Positions 1 through 12,086 of a stretch of DNA of 64,000 nt are shown here, one piece after another. Source of the stretch: Polytrichum commune (Eukaryota; Streptophyta; Polytrichopsida; Polytrichales; Polytrichaceae); contig OX485806.1 of assembly GCA_950295325.1 (NCBI GenBank), forward strand, positions 25,730,001 to 25,794,000. The letters are read 5' to 3'. The notes under the pieces are model-generated. The model searched no databases. It was given only the letters and a program-made list of their open reading frames with translations, and was not told the origin of the DNA. Numbering within the stretch: the first letter of the stretch is position 1; each line of letters starts with the position of its first letter. A program made the position numbers and the translations under genes.

Positions 1-224
1 GTCCGCCCGAAGGCTCCAATTCTTATATTTTATTGGCTATTTTTAATCCATTTCTTTGGACTCTCAACAAAGTTTGGCCATTCAATCCCACGGCCTCTCG
101 ACTTGGATGGCCATAGTGTGAAGCGGCCCTTGCATATATATTCCAAATATGAATTCTCACTCTACACAAGCGTATGTAATGTTTATAGTCCAATGTCAAA
201 CACTACATAATGGAGGGGTTCGCA

Positions 225-710
225 TTATATTCCCAATCAACCTTAGTCATCACAAAGAATATGGGTTAACAATTCATTGCAAGACTTTGTACTAAGAACT
301 TGGTCTATGTACTTAATGAATTTTTAGACCTCATTTTCACATAGAAGATGCACTTATTTGAGTTTGTGTCCAACTAGAGAGAAGTTAGTACTTGAAACAA
401 AGTACCACACCCAAGAATAACATTGTTATTTGAAAATTTGTGCAAAAAATATGAGTGATTTTCAACAAGCATTTTCGAGAAGTGAGGAGGTTTGTCAAGA
501 AAACATGGTATGAACAAATTTTTGGAGCTTGATTGTGTTAAACTAAGAAAACTTAGACAATTAAACATAGTACCACCTTCAACAAACAAAAGTGCAAATT
601 GAAGTTTATTACACAAAAGATAAGGACAAATACATACAAGATGACTAGCTACCGGGACTTCACTCTCAAGTTTACATATCCCACATGGATTGTGGACACC
701 TCATGGCAAG
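225..710 (+). repeat. Diverged copy of the internal part of the TACCGTA-ended element
   Basis: Stretches such as 'cacaaagaatatgggttaa' near 245 and 'tttacatatcccacatgg' near 671 recur in the same order in the TIR elements at 8.7-10.0 kb and 58.2-59.1 kb. Neither terminus is recognisable here, so this looks like an old, eroded copy. No coding potential was seen. Confidence 0.5.
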
Positions 711-1020
711 GACTTAGTCTGAAACATACTAGTAATGCAATGTGTAATGTCAACACCTTGTACCTATTGATTGGGTATATGTGAACTTACTAGACAGTGA
801 AAAAGTCATAGAAAATGTTGGAATTTTCAAAATGATTGTTTTGAAGTGCCAAACATACTTTTGGCACAGTTGTGTCGGATTGGATATCAACCTACACTCC
901 AAACAAGTGAATTTGTATTTGTTGAATTGACTTCAATAAAAAAAAACTTTCAAGTTGACCAATTGGATGTCGATTAAATGAAAATGCTACAATCAATAAC
1001 TAAATATGAGTTAAGTATCC

Positions 1021-1022
<2 letters not shown>

Positions 1023-1063
<41 letters not shown>
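1023..1063. repeat. (AG)n microsatellite
   Basis: An uninterrupted AG dinucleotide run of about 40 bases. The flanking stretches 720-1020 and 1064-1960 hold no gene that I recognise, only AT-rich spacer with short chance ORFs. Confidence 0.95.
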
Positions 1064-1066
<3 letters not shown>

Positions 1067-1974
1067 GACCTTAGTGGGATTAGCATGATTGAAATGCCCG
1101 TTCGACCCACCCTTGGTATTATGTTCATTGGACATAATATCAATGATGCAGGACTACTAACCCCTCTCAGGGTATGCATTATAGTAACCAAGATGACCAA
1201 AGTGATCATGGGAACTAAGTGATTGGATGATCTTTACAGTGGTGGGGTTAGTGTGGTTGTGATGTTGTAGGGGTATATGATCATTTTTCTTTGTGAGGTG
1301 GTTGCCGAGTCATAAGACTTCTCACTGGTTAATCATAGCATCACATGTTTAGTGGTCTGGGTTTGATCCCTAATGGCCTTGTACAAGCATTGTATCGTGA
1401 TGTGAGTGACTTGGCATTTGTTGTGTGAGTTACTTGGCAGGAAAGTTATATCCTATAGCCACCAACCCCTACCATAATTTGTGACAGTTCCCTAGCCAAT
1501 TTTGGCATTTATTCTTTTGTAATCATAATTATTTATTAGTTGGTGGATATTTGGGGTTGCTATGTGTAGTTGTATGTCTATTGGTAGTGGTTTGTTGTTT
1601 TCTATCCTACTTTTGTGTAGAAATATGGACATAGCATGTTGTATGGCGATGACGTTGATTGCCTAAAATGTATATTTGATGATTAGCTTAGGGATTTTGA
1701 ATGTGGTTTCAATATTTTCCATAGAAGGATTGTGTGTGGCTGCCCTAGCACCTGATGTGATGACTATTAGTGAATCTACCTTCCAACCTTTGTTGATAAC
1801 ATTGTCTATTAGTGATTTATATTTTATTATTTTTCAAATTATAATTTCATGTGGTATTCTATTGTTACAGTATGTAAATTCAATGAATTGTATTATTAGG
1901 TTATCAATAAGTTTTGTTGGTGGTGGAAACTAATATGGTAGTCCTTTCACACATAGAAGGTATGATTTGAGTTT

Positions 1975-4900
1975 GGCATTACAATGGCATCTTTGTTGGC
2001 CACACGTGCAAGATAATAGCCATGGAGGGACAATGTTTTATGGGGGGGTCATTATTGAATGTGCATGCATTCATGAGAACATAGCATCTTGACGTTTTTG
2101 ATGCCACTATAAGTTTTCTTAATTCCCATATTACTTTATTGTGTCTTTTGGTTTGGAGGGCATGTATCTTGTGTTGTTTGCACTTTAGAAGTACATGTAG
2201 CCATGTATTAGGGTCTGGGAGGTTACATATGGGGCATGTGATTGATGGAAAGGCTTCCCTATCAAAGAACAGTTGTACCCTGGCATTCCCCATGTATTGA
2301 CCGTGTCGTTAGTTTTAGAAGACATGTTTTCTCAGAGTCAGTTATGTTTTTGTTTGTCCAAAATTTATTTGATATCTCATTATTTATTTTCTCATTGGTT
2401 ATCCATTTATCTATGTTGGGGTATAGTATAGGGATCAGTTCTAGATTTATATTCTTATCGTATTTTGTGAGATGTTTTTCTAGGAATCTGATAAGTCATT
2501 TGTCGGGAGTTGTTCCCATTGATGGCCATTGATGGCCATTCGTCTCTTTGGTAGTAGTATTGTGTTAAGTGGGCAAATTCACGTGGTTGTGAGGCATTGG
2601 AGTGTTCTCTTGATGTACCTTCTTCAGCAAGTGTGTGACTCGGCCTCCTCCTTTCCTTTGATGTTTGCATGTGCTCTTACTTTGTATAGTGTTGTGGGTT
2701 GAATTCTTTTAATAAGGAAATTAATTATTTCTTCTAGGATGGTTTTATCGGGGTGGTTGTTGTGTAGTGTGGGGTGTTTTATTTGGTTTTTGATCATATA
2801 CTACCTTAATGGTCTATGTGTGATCATGTGGGTTCATTTGGAAAGTCTTTATTTATTATTGTGAGGGTGTGGTGAATGGCCATTAATTCTGCCCTAAATA
2901 TGTTTTGTAGGCATGGTAGTCGTATTGCAAGTTTAATATGTTTTTCGTGATTGTATATACTGTATCTAGCTTCTTCTTGTAGCCAAATGTCTCCTACTTC
3001 TTTTAGAGGGTTAAAAGATCCATCTGTGTAAAAATAAAAATAAAAATAAAAATATTTTTATTTTTTGGGGGGGGATTTAAGGGGAATTTCATTCTCATAG
3101 TTGGATCTTGGTGGGATTGTCTTATGTGGGTGTGTATTTGGGATTGGGTAGGTGAGGGCATTCCATGTTTTACTTTTGTTAACTTCTATATTTTGCAGGG
3201 TAGGAGGGGCAATTTATGTGATTGTGCGGGTTATGTTAAGGTTGTTGCATATAATTTTTTTATTGTGTCTATTTGTTATGTAGTATTGATACTATTATTT
3301 TGATGATGTATGCAAAGGATTCTTATAGTGAGTGGTTCTATATGTGGCTTGCTAAATTTTTGTGGTTTTGTTGGTTCCTCGTATTTAGTGGTGTATGCTA
3401 GTATGTGAGTACTTACATGTGTGTTTGGGAAGGGGCCTAAAGGTGGGGTGAAATTTAGATACCAATTTATATATCGGATGGTAAGTATTGTGGTGATATG
3501 TGGATCATGTTTAGATGCTAGTGTGGCCCATTGGATGGTTGTTTGGGCTTCAATTTCATTGTGAGGGTGAGCATAACCTATTCTTTGCCACATGTGTGAG
3601 AATGGGTTACCAAGAGACCCAACGATTTTATCTCTAGGAAATGGCCAGAATAACCTTGTTAGATGAGTTGAACATGTGAGTGGAGATGAGAAGTAGGAGT
3701 GTGTAATTTTAGAGGACGTTGTGATGTAGTCTAGTAGTGCTATGGGTAGGGCGTGGTGTGAGTTTTTGAATGGGTCATCTTTTGGGATTATGTATTTATA
3801 TCTTTGATATAGCTAGGTTATTTCAGTTTCAAATGATTGGATGGGGAGTATTAAGTTGTGTGGTTGGTGTAGCATTTGATTATATTGGTTCCACAACCAT
3901 ACAAGTCTGTTGTAGGGAATGGTGATAGGGTGTTTGCCAATTTCGTCATATATGTGGGTGGTGTCATTTTGTACTTGAATTTTGTTTATATTAGTATTAA
4001 TATTTTTTTTTCAGGGTTGCATTCATGTGTTGAGATTTTACGAGGGGGATGTTTAAGGGTGGAGATATGTGTCTTGGATATTTGTTTTGGGTAAAAAGAT
4101 CATTTTATTTTATGGTATTTTGGTATATTGTATATTTTTGGTATAGTATACAAGTATTATACTTGTGTTGTGTTGTATGACTTTGGGGATATCTAGTTGG
4201 GTTGTTTTTTATGTGTGCAGGTGTGGTCAAATTTGTTAGATGTAGTGGGGTAGGTGGACGTGTGAGAATTTCTCTATTTAATGATTTTATGTTATGTTCC
4301 ATTATAATGTATTTTTGTTTTAATGTACGTGGTGGGTGATGGTCTTGGCATGTTTCTTGACAGTTTTCATTGTAGTATGGGTGGCAAAATAGTTGCTTTA
4401 CTGTTTTTAATGCTTGTTTTCATCAAGTGTGTGGGTTTTTTTTGTAATAATTTGAATATTTTCATTTGGTAGAGTGAGTTATTTCATGTCATATATGTTT
4501 TCTATGAGTAATTTGTATATGTATTTTAGGTTTTGAGTGAAAGTAATTTTTTGGGGGAGAAGGGGGATGGTGTTGTGGATATTTTATTCCATTCTCTTTC
4601 AAATGGTGTTGCTTCTAAGGGAAATTTTCCTATCTTGCTTCTAAGATGGGCTCCACCTGCTACTTTATTAAGGTATATTATTCTAGTGGTGGGTGATCGA
4701 TTACAAACGTAGTGTTTGATTCTAGGTACATTTTTTGCACCCCCGTATTTAGCTAGTATATAGTGTGTGAGACCCTATATATTGTTCCAAGTTTGCCTTT
4801 GTCATTTAATGCAATTATGAGTTGTTCTCCGATACACCTAAGGTAGGCATTTTCTTAGTGAGAATGTTTCTATTCCAAACATATTATGGGGTAGTTGGGT

Positions 4901-5460
4901 GACCATGTTTGGTGTGCAATTAGGAAGTCCACATATTTTCTTTTGAATTTCTATTATTATTTTTATCTAGTTTCATGATTATGCGTAGTGAGTATGATAT
5001 TGCATAGAAGCGGTATACAATTCCTACTCTGATTCCCCCTCTGATTATCATATCTACCAGATTGATTTTTTGTTTGATTGTTGCTGAACAATTTGCTAAT
5101 TGACTGCATTGGCTCATAAATTTGGTGGTTGTGATGTGTATTTATATTTTCCATCTAAGGGATGGGACGAGTTGGATTCCCATGTATACGTATGGTTCGT
5201 TTTGGTGTAGTACTGGGATGAATTGGTTTTTATATGCGATATTGGCGGTTTAGATTTGTATTTTGAATATTTCTTGGTTCATTTTGGATTTATTTGGGCA
5301 CCTTGTGACTGTACAATTTGATATTCTAAGGTCCATACCTGCCCATTCATAATATTTGTCTAATTTTTTTAGTTGTGATTATAGTGATGTGAGTTTGTTG
5401 GTAATTGTTACTAGATCGTTTGCATATGTAGATTTTTCTCTTCAAGATTTTTCATCAACC
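1975..5460 (-). mobile_element. Degenerate LINE retrotransposon (RT, RNase H, zinc-binding tail)
   Basis: Read on the minus strand, fragments of a non-LTR retrotransposon polyprotein appear in the expected order but in shifting frames. Near 5430 a YAND tetrapeptide stands where the reverse-transcriptase YADD motif belongs. A linker region lies at 3276-3593. An RNase H region follows, with TDGSF near 3020-3035, FRAELMAIHHTL near 2880-2910 and a TLAEEG ending near 2620. A cysteine/histidine tail (CPIC...H...C) lies at 1979-2293, matching the zinc-binding C terminus of plant LINEs. Frameshifts, stops and an A/T-rich expansion at 3030-3060 show it is dead. Plant L1-like LINEs with a C-terminal RNase H are a known group. 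The 5' end (endonuclease) was not found, and the MITE at 5.5 kb lies next to the truncation. Confidence 0.7.
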
Positions 5461-5510
5461 AATGTCAAAATGAAGGACTTGGTTCTTTGGAGAATGGTTT
5501 TTTTCTTTAA

Positions 5511-5866
5511 CAACACTAAATATGATATTTAGTGTTTGATTAGATTTAGTGTTTTACCACCCTACTATTCTCAACACTAATTTTCAATTCTTTGATAATT
5601 AGTGTTAGACATAAATGCGCCGCCGCCGCCTTCCTTGTTGCCACCTCTTTCCTAGAAACAGTCAATCGCTTTCCTTGTTGCCACCTCTTTCCTACTAAAC
5701 ACTAAATTCGTGATGCAACTTTCACATATTACCATAGATGATATTTAGTGTTTGAGTTTACATTTAATGTTACTTACTTTCATAGGGTTACTGATATTTA
5801 GTGTAGTGTTCGTATTTAGTGTATCTAACACTAAATATCATATTTAGTGTAGTGGATTTTTAAGGT
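5511..5866. mobile_element. MITE-like element with palindromic AACACTAAATAT ends
   Basis: Both ends carry the palindromic motif cactaaatatgatatttagtg, and 'atttagtgt' variants recur inside (around 5535, 5695, 5745, 5800). The centre has a tandem duplication of a segment reading 'ccttccttgttgccacctc' (about 5629 and 5672). No ORF is present. Related termini occur near 28.2, 37.9-38.1, 48.7 and 49.2 kb, so this is a dispersed family. The target duplication is unclear. Confidence 0.6.
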
Positions 5867-6769
5867 AAAGTTTAATTATACCATTCTATGAGGTAGATTT
5901 GTCAAAATACATGATCGCTACAGGTTCACCAATCAATTCATTAATTTTTATTTTCATTGTGAACAATCTCTCTTTGACCTTATACATGATTACATCTCAT
6001 TCTCATTTTTGTTCTCCAAGTTCAAAGTAAATTGATATTTGGTAGTAGTGAAAAAATAATACATTCTCAGCGTCTTCCACATCAAAGGGAAGTTGTATGA
6101 AATTGTAGTGTTGACCTTCTATTTCATCCTCTCTTTTAGGAATTGGCATGTTGCATTTCTTTTGCTTTATCAAAATCTATCATTTTTTCATGAATTCTCT
6201 TATTAAATCCACACTTCCCATTGGTAAGTCTTTTTGTTTGTTTATGAGGTTTAGGGCTTGGAATCCTAGCCAAAAGGAGAAACATTTTGATCGTAAGTTT
6301 TTTTTTTGTTTTTAGCTTTCTTTTGGGTGATGGTTGCTAGAGCCGAGGTAGTTCTTTTTTGTGAGGTATTTATTACTTCATTTTCGTCAACCATAAATAC
6401 ATCCATGTTCCTTGTGGAGCTAGCTTTAGCCATATGATTTGACATGTGTATGATAACATAAGAGATGATGTTTTCATAAAGTTTTTCTAAAATAAAATTT
6501 ACAAAGTTTTTTGTAGTTTTTACTGAAATGTTACTTCTTTGATTCTCATAACCAATACTTTCCCACCACTTAATTGATGGCTTGAGTGATATTTGATTAT
6601 AGAGAAGAAGTATATTTGATTATAGATCTATGTATGCATGACTTGTTCGAGTTCTTCAAGATGCTTCGGCGTGGTTCAGATCTGGTTGCAGCAATTTCAG
6701 ACTTTGGCTACAAATCTAAGCATGAAAAACAAGAATTTCTACGACTAGAAGTAGATCTCTTCAAACTCC

Positions 6770-7090
6770 AAAACTTCTCACCTATGAGGAATCTATGGAC
6801 TATTCCTCGTATTAAGAAAGAAAAACCAAGAGATCACAAGATGTAACTAGTTAGATTTGGAAGCACTAGGATTTTGATTGATTATGTATCTAAATATGTG
6901 GAGACTTGATGGAACTCTTTGGGTGCAACTGCTGTGACGTTGTTGGTTCGGACCTGGTGTAGTTCATCAACAATGTTCTCGGGTGGTCTCAACCTCGGCA
7001 AAGCTTCTCTTTTCTGATGAATCTTTGGACTGTCCCTTGAATTGGTGAAGACGAACGAAAAGATCACAAGATGTAACTAGTTGGACTGGG
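6770..7090 (+). repeat. Diverged direct duplication (about 230-bp spacing)
   Basis: The segment ending 'gatcacaagatgtaactagt' at about 6833-6852 is repeated at about 7063-7082, with similar but diverged sequence before each copy ('gaatctatggactattcc' versus 'gaatctttggactgtccc'). No gene is recognised in the surrounding 5870-8680 interval apart from chance ORFs. A GA-rich run lies at 7322-7350. Confidence 0.5.
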
Positions 7091-8680
7091 TGTTGGGGCG
7101 GGTCTGGAGGGACTTTATATCAACATTCTCATGGCCGCTTGTGGCAGGGGTTCCTTGTGATCGTTGGGTGGGCTTTCAGGTCCTGAAGAGGTGGGTGGTC
7201 TGGGGGGAGGTGTGGGGAGCAACAATGAGTGCTACTTCGACCCATCCTTTCTCCTCCTTACCTCCAACAACCTTCCGACGTCTCCATTGGGCTCTCCATT
7301 GCTTGCCACACTGGAGCAAATAGAGAGACAGAGATAGAGAGAGAGAGAGATCCTTAAGCACCTCAAAATAACATATTCCATTGTGTAGTCCTTGAATACT
7401 TGATTTTTACAACAACATCATGCTAATATAATGAAAGATTATAACCTTCAATCCTCCCACATACTATGCCTCAATAAGACTCACATAAAGGTTGAAGATT
7501 CAACAAATTGCTTAGAACTGATAGATGTCAAAAAAATGAAAATATTATCATATTACGATAAACATGGTACAATGATGATGTGTGGTTTTATTTTATCATG
7601 AAATATACACACATAACGGTGCCAAGTTCATTGCCACTGAGTTCAATTGGAACACTCAAAAGGCATGGCATGTCATAACTCTCTATATTTACCCCCCTTA
7701 CAATGCATTTAGATGAAGTCCTCCACCTTTTTAGAAAAAATCCATCTCTATCTTCCATGTTCTTGTCCTGCATTTTATTTTATTATTTATTATTATAATT
7801 ATTATTTATAGGAGACTTCAATGTGGATATGTTGAATGTATCTCCTCAAGCTAAAAAACTAGAAAACAAACAAGACATTATAATTGTGAGCTTACTTTTT
7901 CAGAATCCGCAACAACCTATGATTCACAATTAGATTATATATGGGCCAATGCAATTCTTACTGGTTGCAAGTCAAGATGCATAAAAGAGTATTGGACAAA
8001 TCATAAACCAATTTATATGGCATTTAAATTACATGACCATCTCCCACTTAGTATCCATTTGCTTGTGTGTAGAATATTATGGCATGGTCCATGTGTAATC
8101 TACACCTTTATTATTCAAGAAGTCTAGTGTTTGAGCCTTGGGGTCTCAAGCTTGATGTGAAGCCCATGGTATTGGGCTATGTCTAATTGTATATCCATAA
8201 CACATTTTGGGTTTTGAAATATTGCATCCCATGTGGTCTTAGAAAACTCTGTATCTTAGAAAACTATGTGAGTTAAAAAAGATAGGGTGACTTTAATTCA
8301 CGAGACATAATTTAAAAAAAAAAGGGTTTAATTAGTTGTCATGTATTATTAATTTGTGAGGTAATTATTAAGGTAGGGCCTTAGATAAAATGTCATATTA
8401 CCTTTTTGGTAGAAGTACTATAGCATAGGGTTTAAGTTGGCATTGAAATTATTTAATTCCAGAGGGGTCCAAGTAGGAAGCAAGTTGGCAATGCCACGGC
8501 ACGGTCAATGGATAATTGAAATGTCATCCATGGATATGTGGATGTAAGACAAATCACCAAAAACCCTCCTTGGATGCAAGCCATGGGCTAGGGTTTGGAG
8601 GTCTTACCTTTCTCTTTTTGGAGCTAGTTCTTTGTTGCACGGAAACTCTAGTGAATGTTGGATTGCCTAAGCTTTGTTTG

Positions 8681-10030
8681 TACCGTACGTTAAGGGCAGC
8701 TTCGGCACAAAATAATTCTAAAAATAGACGCCTAAAATTTTGGAAAATTATTGACATTTTTTGCCGAATATAAAATTAATTAATTTTCAAAATTGCCGAA
8801 AAGTAAGAAATTTTAACTTCTCACTAGAATTTTACTTACACTGGAAGCATATATGAATTCTAAAGGAGAGAAGGTGCTCCTTTTGTAATCAAGCTCACTT
8901 ACATTAGTCCACAAAGAATATGGGTTAAGAAGTAGCAAGACTCTAAGTGAGGCTTTTCAAATGTGTTGTACACAATTTTTTGGAGTCCAATTGAGCATAG
9001 AAGATGAAGTTTTATAGAATTTTGTCCAACTAACAAAAGTTGAGAAATCAAGTAATCTTCCACCTCCAACAAGTTTTGTGTCAAAATAAGTCTTTATGCG
9101 AAAGATATGGACAAAACATTGCAGCCGTGTAAAGATCAAAAAATTAAAATGCGTTCATAACAGTTTTTCAGAGCTCATTTGTGCATAGAAGATCAACATT
9201 TTTGGAAATTTGTTGCTCTAAGAAAAGTTCAGAAATCAAGTAATCTTCCACCTCGAACAACTTTTGTGTCAAAATAAGTCTTTATGCGAAAGATATGGAC
9301 AAAACATTGCAGCTGTGTAAAGATCAAAAAATTAAAATGCGTTCATAACAGTTTTTCAGAGCTCATTTGTGCATAGAAGATCAACATTTTTGGAATTTTG
9401 TTGCTCTAAGAAAAGTTTAGAAATCAAGTAATCTTCCACCTCGAACAAGTTTTGTGTCAAAATAAGTCTTTATGCGAAAGATATGGACAAAACATTGCAG
9501 CCGTGTAAAGATCAAAAAATTAAAATGCGTTCATAACAGTTTTTCGGAGCTCATTTGTGCATAGAAGATCAACTTTTTTGGAATTTTGTTGCTCTAAGAA
9601 AAGTTTAGAAATCAAGTAATCTTTCACCTCCAACAAATTTTATGTCATTTGAAGACTCTATGCAAAAGTTGTGCGTGTTATAAAAATGAAGTCTAACTAG
9701 GTGCTTCACCTCAAACTTTACATATCCCATATGCATTGTTGAACACAACTCCACTCTACTTGTATAAAGCACAGAGCATTCTCAACTCTTCACAAAATCG
9801 TGAAAGATTTATATCTTTTGTAAAACTTTTCACACAAATTGTGAAATCGTGAATGAACATCCTTGTTTACTGTTAGATAATAACTTCTTGGATGTATGCC
9901 GAAATTGCATTATTAAACTGTTTAAAATGCCGAAATTTTTAGTAATTTTTTTTTTGCCGCCGAACACTGTTTTTTTACTTTTAATAATTATTCGGCAAGA
10001 GAGCGCCGAAGCTGCCCTTAACGTACGGTA
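8681..10030. mobile_element. 1.35-kb non-autonomous TIR transposon (TACCGTACG ends)
   Basis: A perfect 26-bp terminal inverted repeat starts TACCGTACGTTAAGGGCAGC (8681-8706 and 10005-10030). Multiple GCCGAA/TTCGGC motifs lie just inside both ends, as expected for transposase-binding sites. If the outer TA is the target duplication, the element is 8683-10028 and Tc1/mariner-like, but this is not proven. There is no transposase ORF. The centre is a 188-bp tandem array. A related element sits at 58.2-59.1 kb. Confidence 0.8.
9044..9607 (+). repeat. 188-bp tandem repeat, three units
   Basis: The marker 'gaaatcaagtaatctt' begins at 9044, 9232, 9420 and 9608 (the last with one base changed), giving three exact 188-bp periods inside the TIR element. 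Units differ by only a few bases. Each carries 'ggacaaaacattgcagc' and 'gcgttcataacagttttt'. The related element at 58.2 kb has one such period. Confidence 0.9.
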
Positions 10031-10880
10031 TGTTGTTGGATGCACTTTATTTCGAGTTTGCTACACAAAGATCATGCACATGACCTACAAGTGTTATATA
10101 TGCTTGTGACCAGGGTTGTTATTGATAAAGTTGAGGGGTTTGAAACCTTTTCATGTGTAGGGTTTTAGGGTTTGATTTGCGCCTAGAGACAAATTGTCAA
10201 GGGAATAAGGATGCCTATACGACATGTGAACAATCACGTCTTGACCCTTCCGCTTTTTTTTCCCTTCACTATGATTTTTCACCTTAATGTTGAGGATTGT
10301 TATCACGGCAAGGTTTTAACGAGGGAAGGTAATGTGGTGTCTAAAACAAAACTCACTATGTCTAATGGGAGTGTTAAGACACCGTTGTCAACAACAACTG
10401 GGTGTTAGCAGACCCAACTTTGTTGTCATAAAAGATAATCTCTTGATAGGACGTTATCTTGGAACTAAAATCATGAGATCTTGGAGTTATAGCAATGTTA
10501 ACTTGGAACTATAGTTACCAATGAGGCAAGTTATCTTGAAAGTATGAAATCTTTCATTTATAGCCGAGTAGAAGGTTAATAAAGAAGTGACCTTTCGCTC
10601 TCATTCTCTCCATAACATTATCAGACTGAATTTGCACTAGTTGCGGCATCGCATGGTTATACTGTATTCTCGGAGTCCACATGAACGAATGCAAATTGCT
10701 TAATAATGTTATATCTTGCTCATAGAGTTTTTACCCATCATTAATTGCACTTCCATCTTCTCTCATTATATTTGTAAAATTTCCAATTGCAGGTGGAGAA
10801 AATATACGAAGTTGCATCGAAGAGAACAATTAGCAATGAGAATGTTATTATAAATTAAATGGAAAAATATAATGTAAATG
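10031..10880. other. Spacer upstream of PNG1
   Basis: AT-rich sequence with short ORFs lacking recognisable similarity. I see nothing that can be called beyond proximity to the PNG1 promoter. Confidence 0.5.
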
Positions 10881-10899
10881 GACGCATGACTCATCCATG

Positions 10900-12086
10900 A
10901 CGAGGGGCATCTTCAGATAGCAGAACAGAGTGTCGGGAGAGTTGCAACCTTCGGATCCCCCACTTCGCCATCGCCAATTTCTACACCCCGATCTCTGCAC
11001 TTCCTGCGCTGCCTTCCACAATCAAAGAATTTCCATCTCCGCTGCTCCATGCTCATGTTTTTTTCAAGATTTCTGGTGAACTCCTGCGCTTGTTTTGCTC
11101 TGTAGAAGACACTAGGTCAAGGAGGCGAGGTTGTTGTGGATTGGTATAATTGCTGCGATCTGCAACAAGTTCCTTCTATAGCTGTTTCATTCTTGAAAAT
11201 ATATAGCTTAAAAACTGGTACTAATCAAGACTGAGTCGAATTCGACGTTTCTCCGCTGTGGCGTTTGAAGGAGGGGGAGGAATAGTGGCTTTCGAAGTCG
11301 CGGGCTCGTAAGAGCTTGACCTCGTAAATCTGGTACTCAGATTTCGATTTCCTCGTAATCGCATTCTATTTTTTATATGCACGTGCTCTTTGGCCCGATT
11401 GTCCACTATTCGGGAATTAGGAAACCCTCGAAACAGGGATCCATCGTGAAGAGGTACGTTCAACTTGGAAACCTAATTGAAAATGATCATCATCCGTCAT
11501 TGTCAGGATATGTTTTGCTGCTGGATTCTTTATCAGTATTAGCATGATTGCCCTCACTCGGTGACGAGGTTTCCAGTCGATATTGCGCGTGTGATTTGTG
11601 TTCCAGCTGACGCAGAGTTTGTCTCAGTTACATCCGTTGATCCTTTAGCATTCAGATCTACGAAGCAGGAATTTCAATACCCATATTCTGCAATTGGAAC
11701 CTTATATTGAACTTGCTTGACTACATTTAAGCTGGATTAACTAGGCCGACATTGAGAATAATAAGAATTTTAAAGGTTATGTGCATCTCTTTCCAGCAGC
11801 AGAGAGTTGACTCAGCACTGTTTGAAAATTTCTCTCCTTGCAGGTCTTGCAAGTCAGAACCACATCAATGAACGCAGACCGCCAATTTTCAGCCTGATAA
11901 TATTGATGGCAATGTCAACTGCACCGGCTAAAGGAGTTTCGCGCCAGCTCAAACTGGTGTATTGAAACCCTTTTTCCTTATTTATCATCTCACAAGGTAG
12001 CGTAGGGTTGCTGTTGATTAATTGAATCTAGCCTCCATCCTGTTTTGTGGCGTACTGTCAGGAAATCTTTTGTTCTGGTGACAAAT
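10900..12086 (+). promoter_or_regulatory. Probable PNG1 5' UTR with two introns
   Basis: Base composition rises from about 10.9 kb. One candidate intron has donor GAG|GTACGT at 11454 and acceptor TTGCAG ending at 11843. A second has donor AAG|GTAGCG at 11997 and acceptor CTGTCAG ending at 12061, which places the exon start 25 bases before the ATG. These are consensus matches only. The transcription start is not defined. Confidence 0.4.

Noticed and set aside
1290-1380. tRNA-like motif ('gggtttgatccc')
   Set aside because: Only a loose B-box match. No A-box, acceptor stem or cloverleaf could be built.
9044-9607. CRISPR-like regular repeats
   Set aside because: The period is 188 bp with the whole unit conserved and no variable spacers, in a plant nuclear context. 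It is a tandem repeat inside a transposon.
12045-12086. Longer N terminus of PNG1 starting 14 codons earlier
   Set aside because: That codon is TTG, not ATG, and the plant family aligns from the ATG at 12087. A splice acceptor is also likely inside this stretch.
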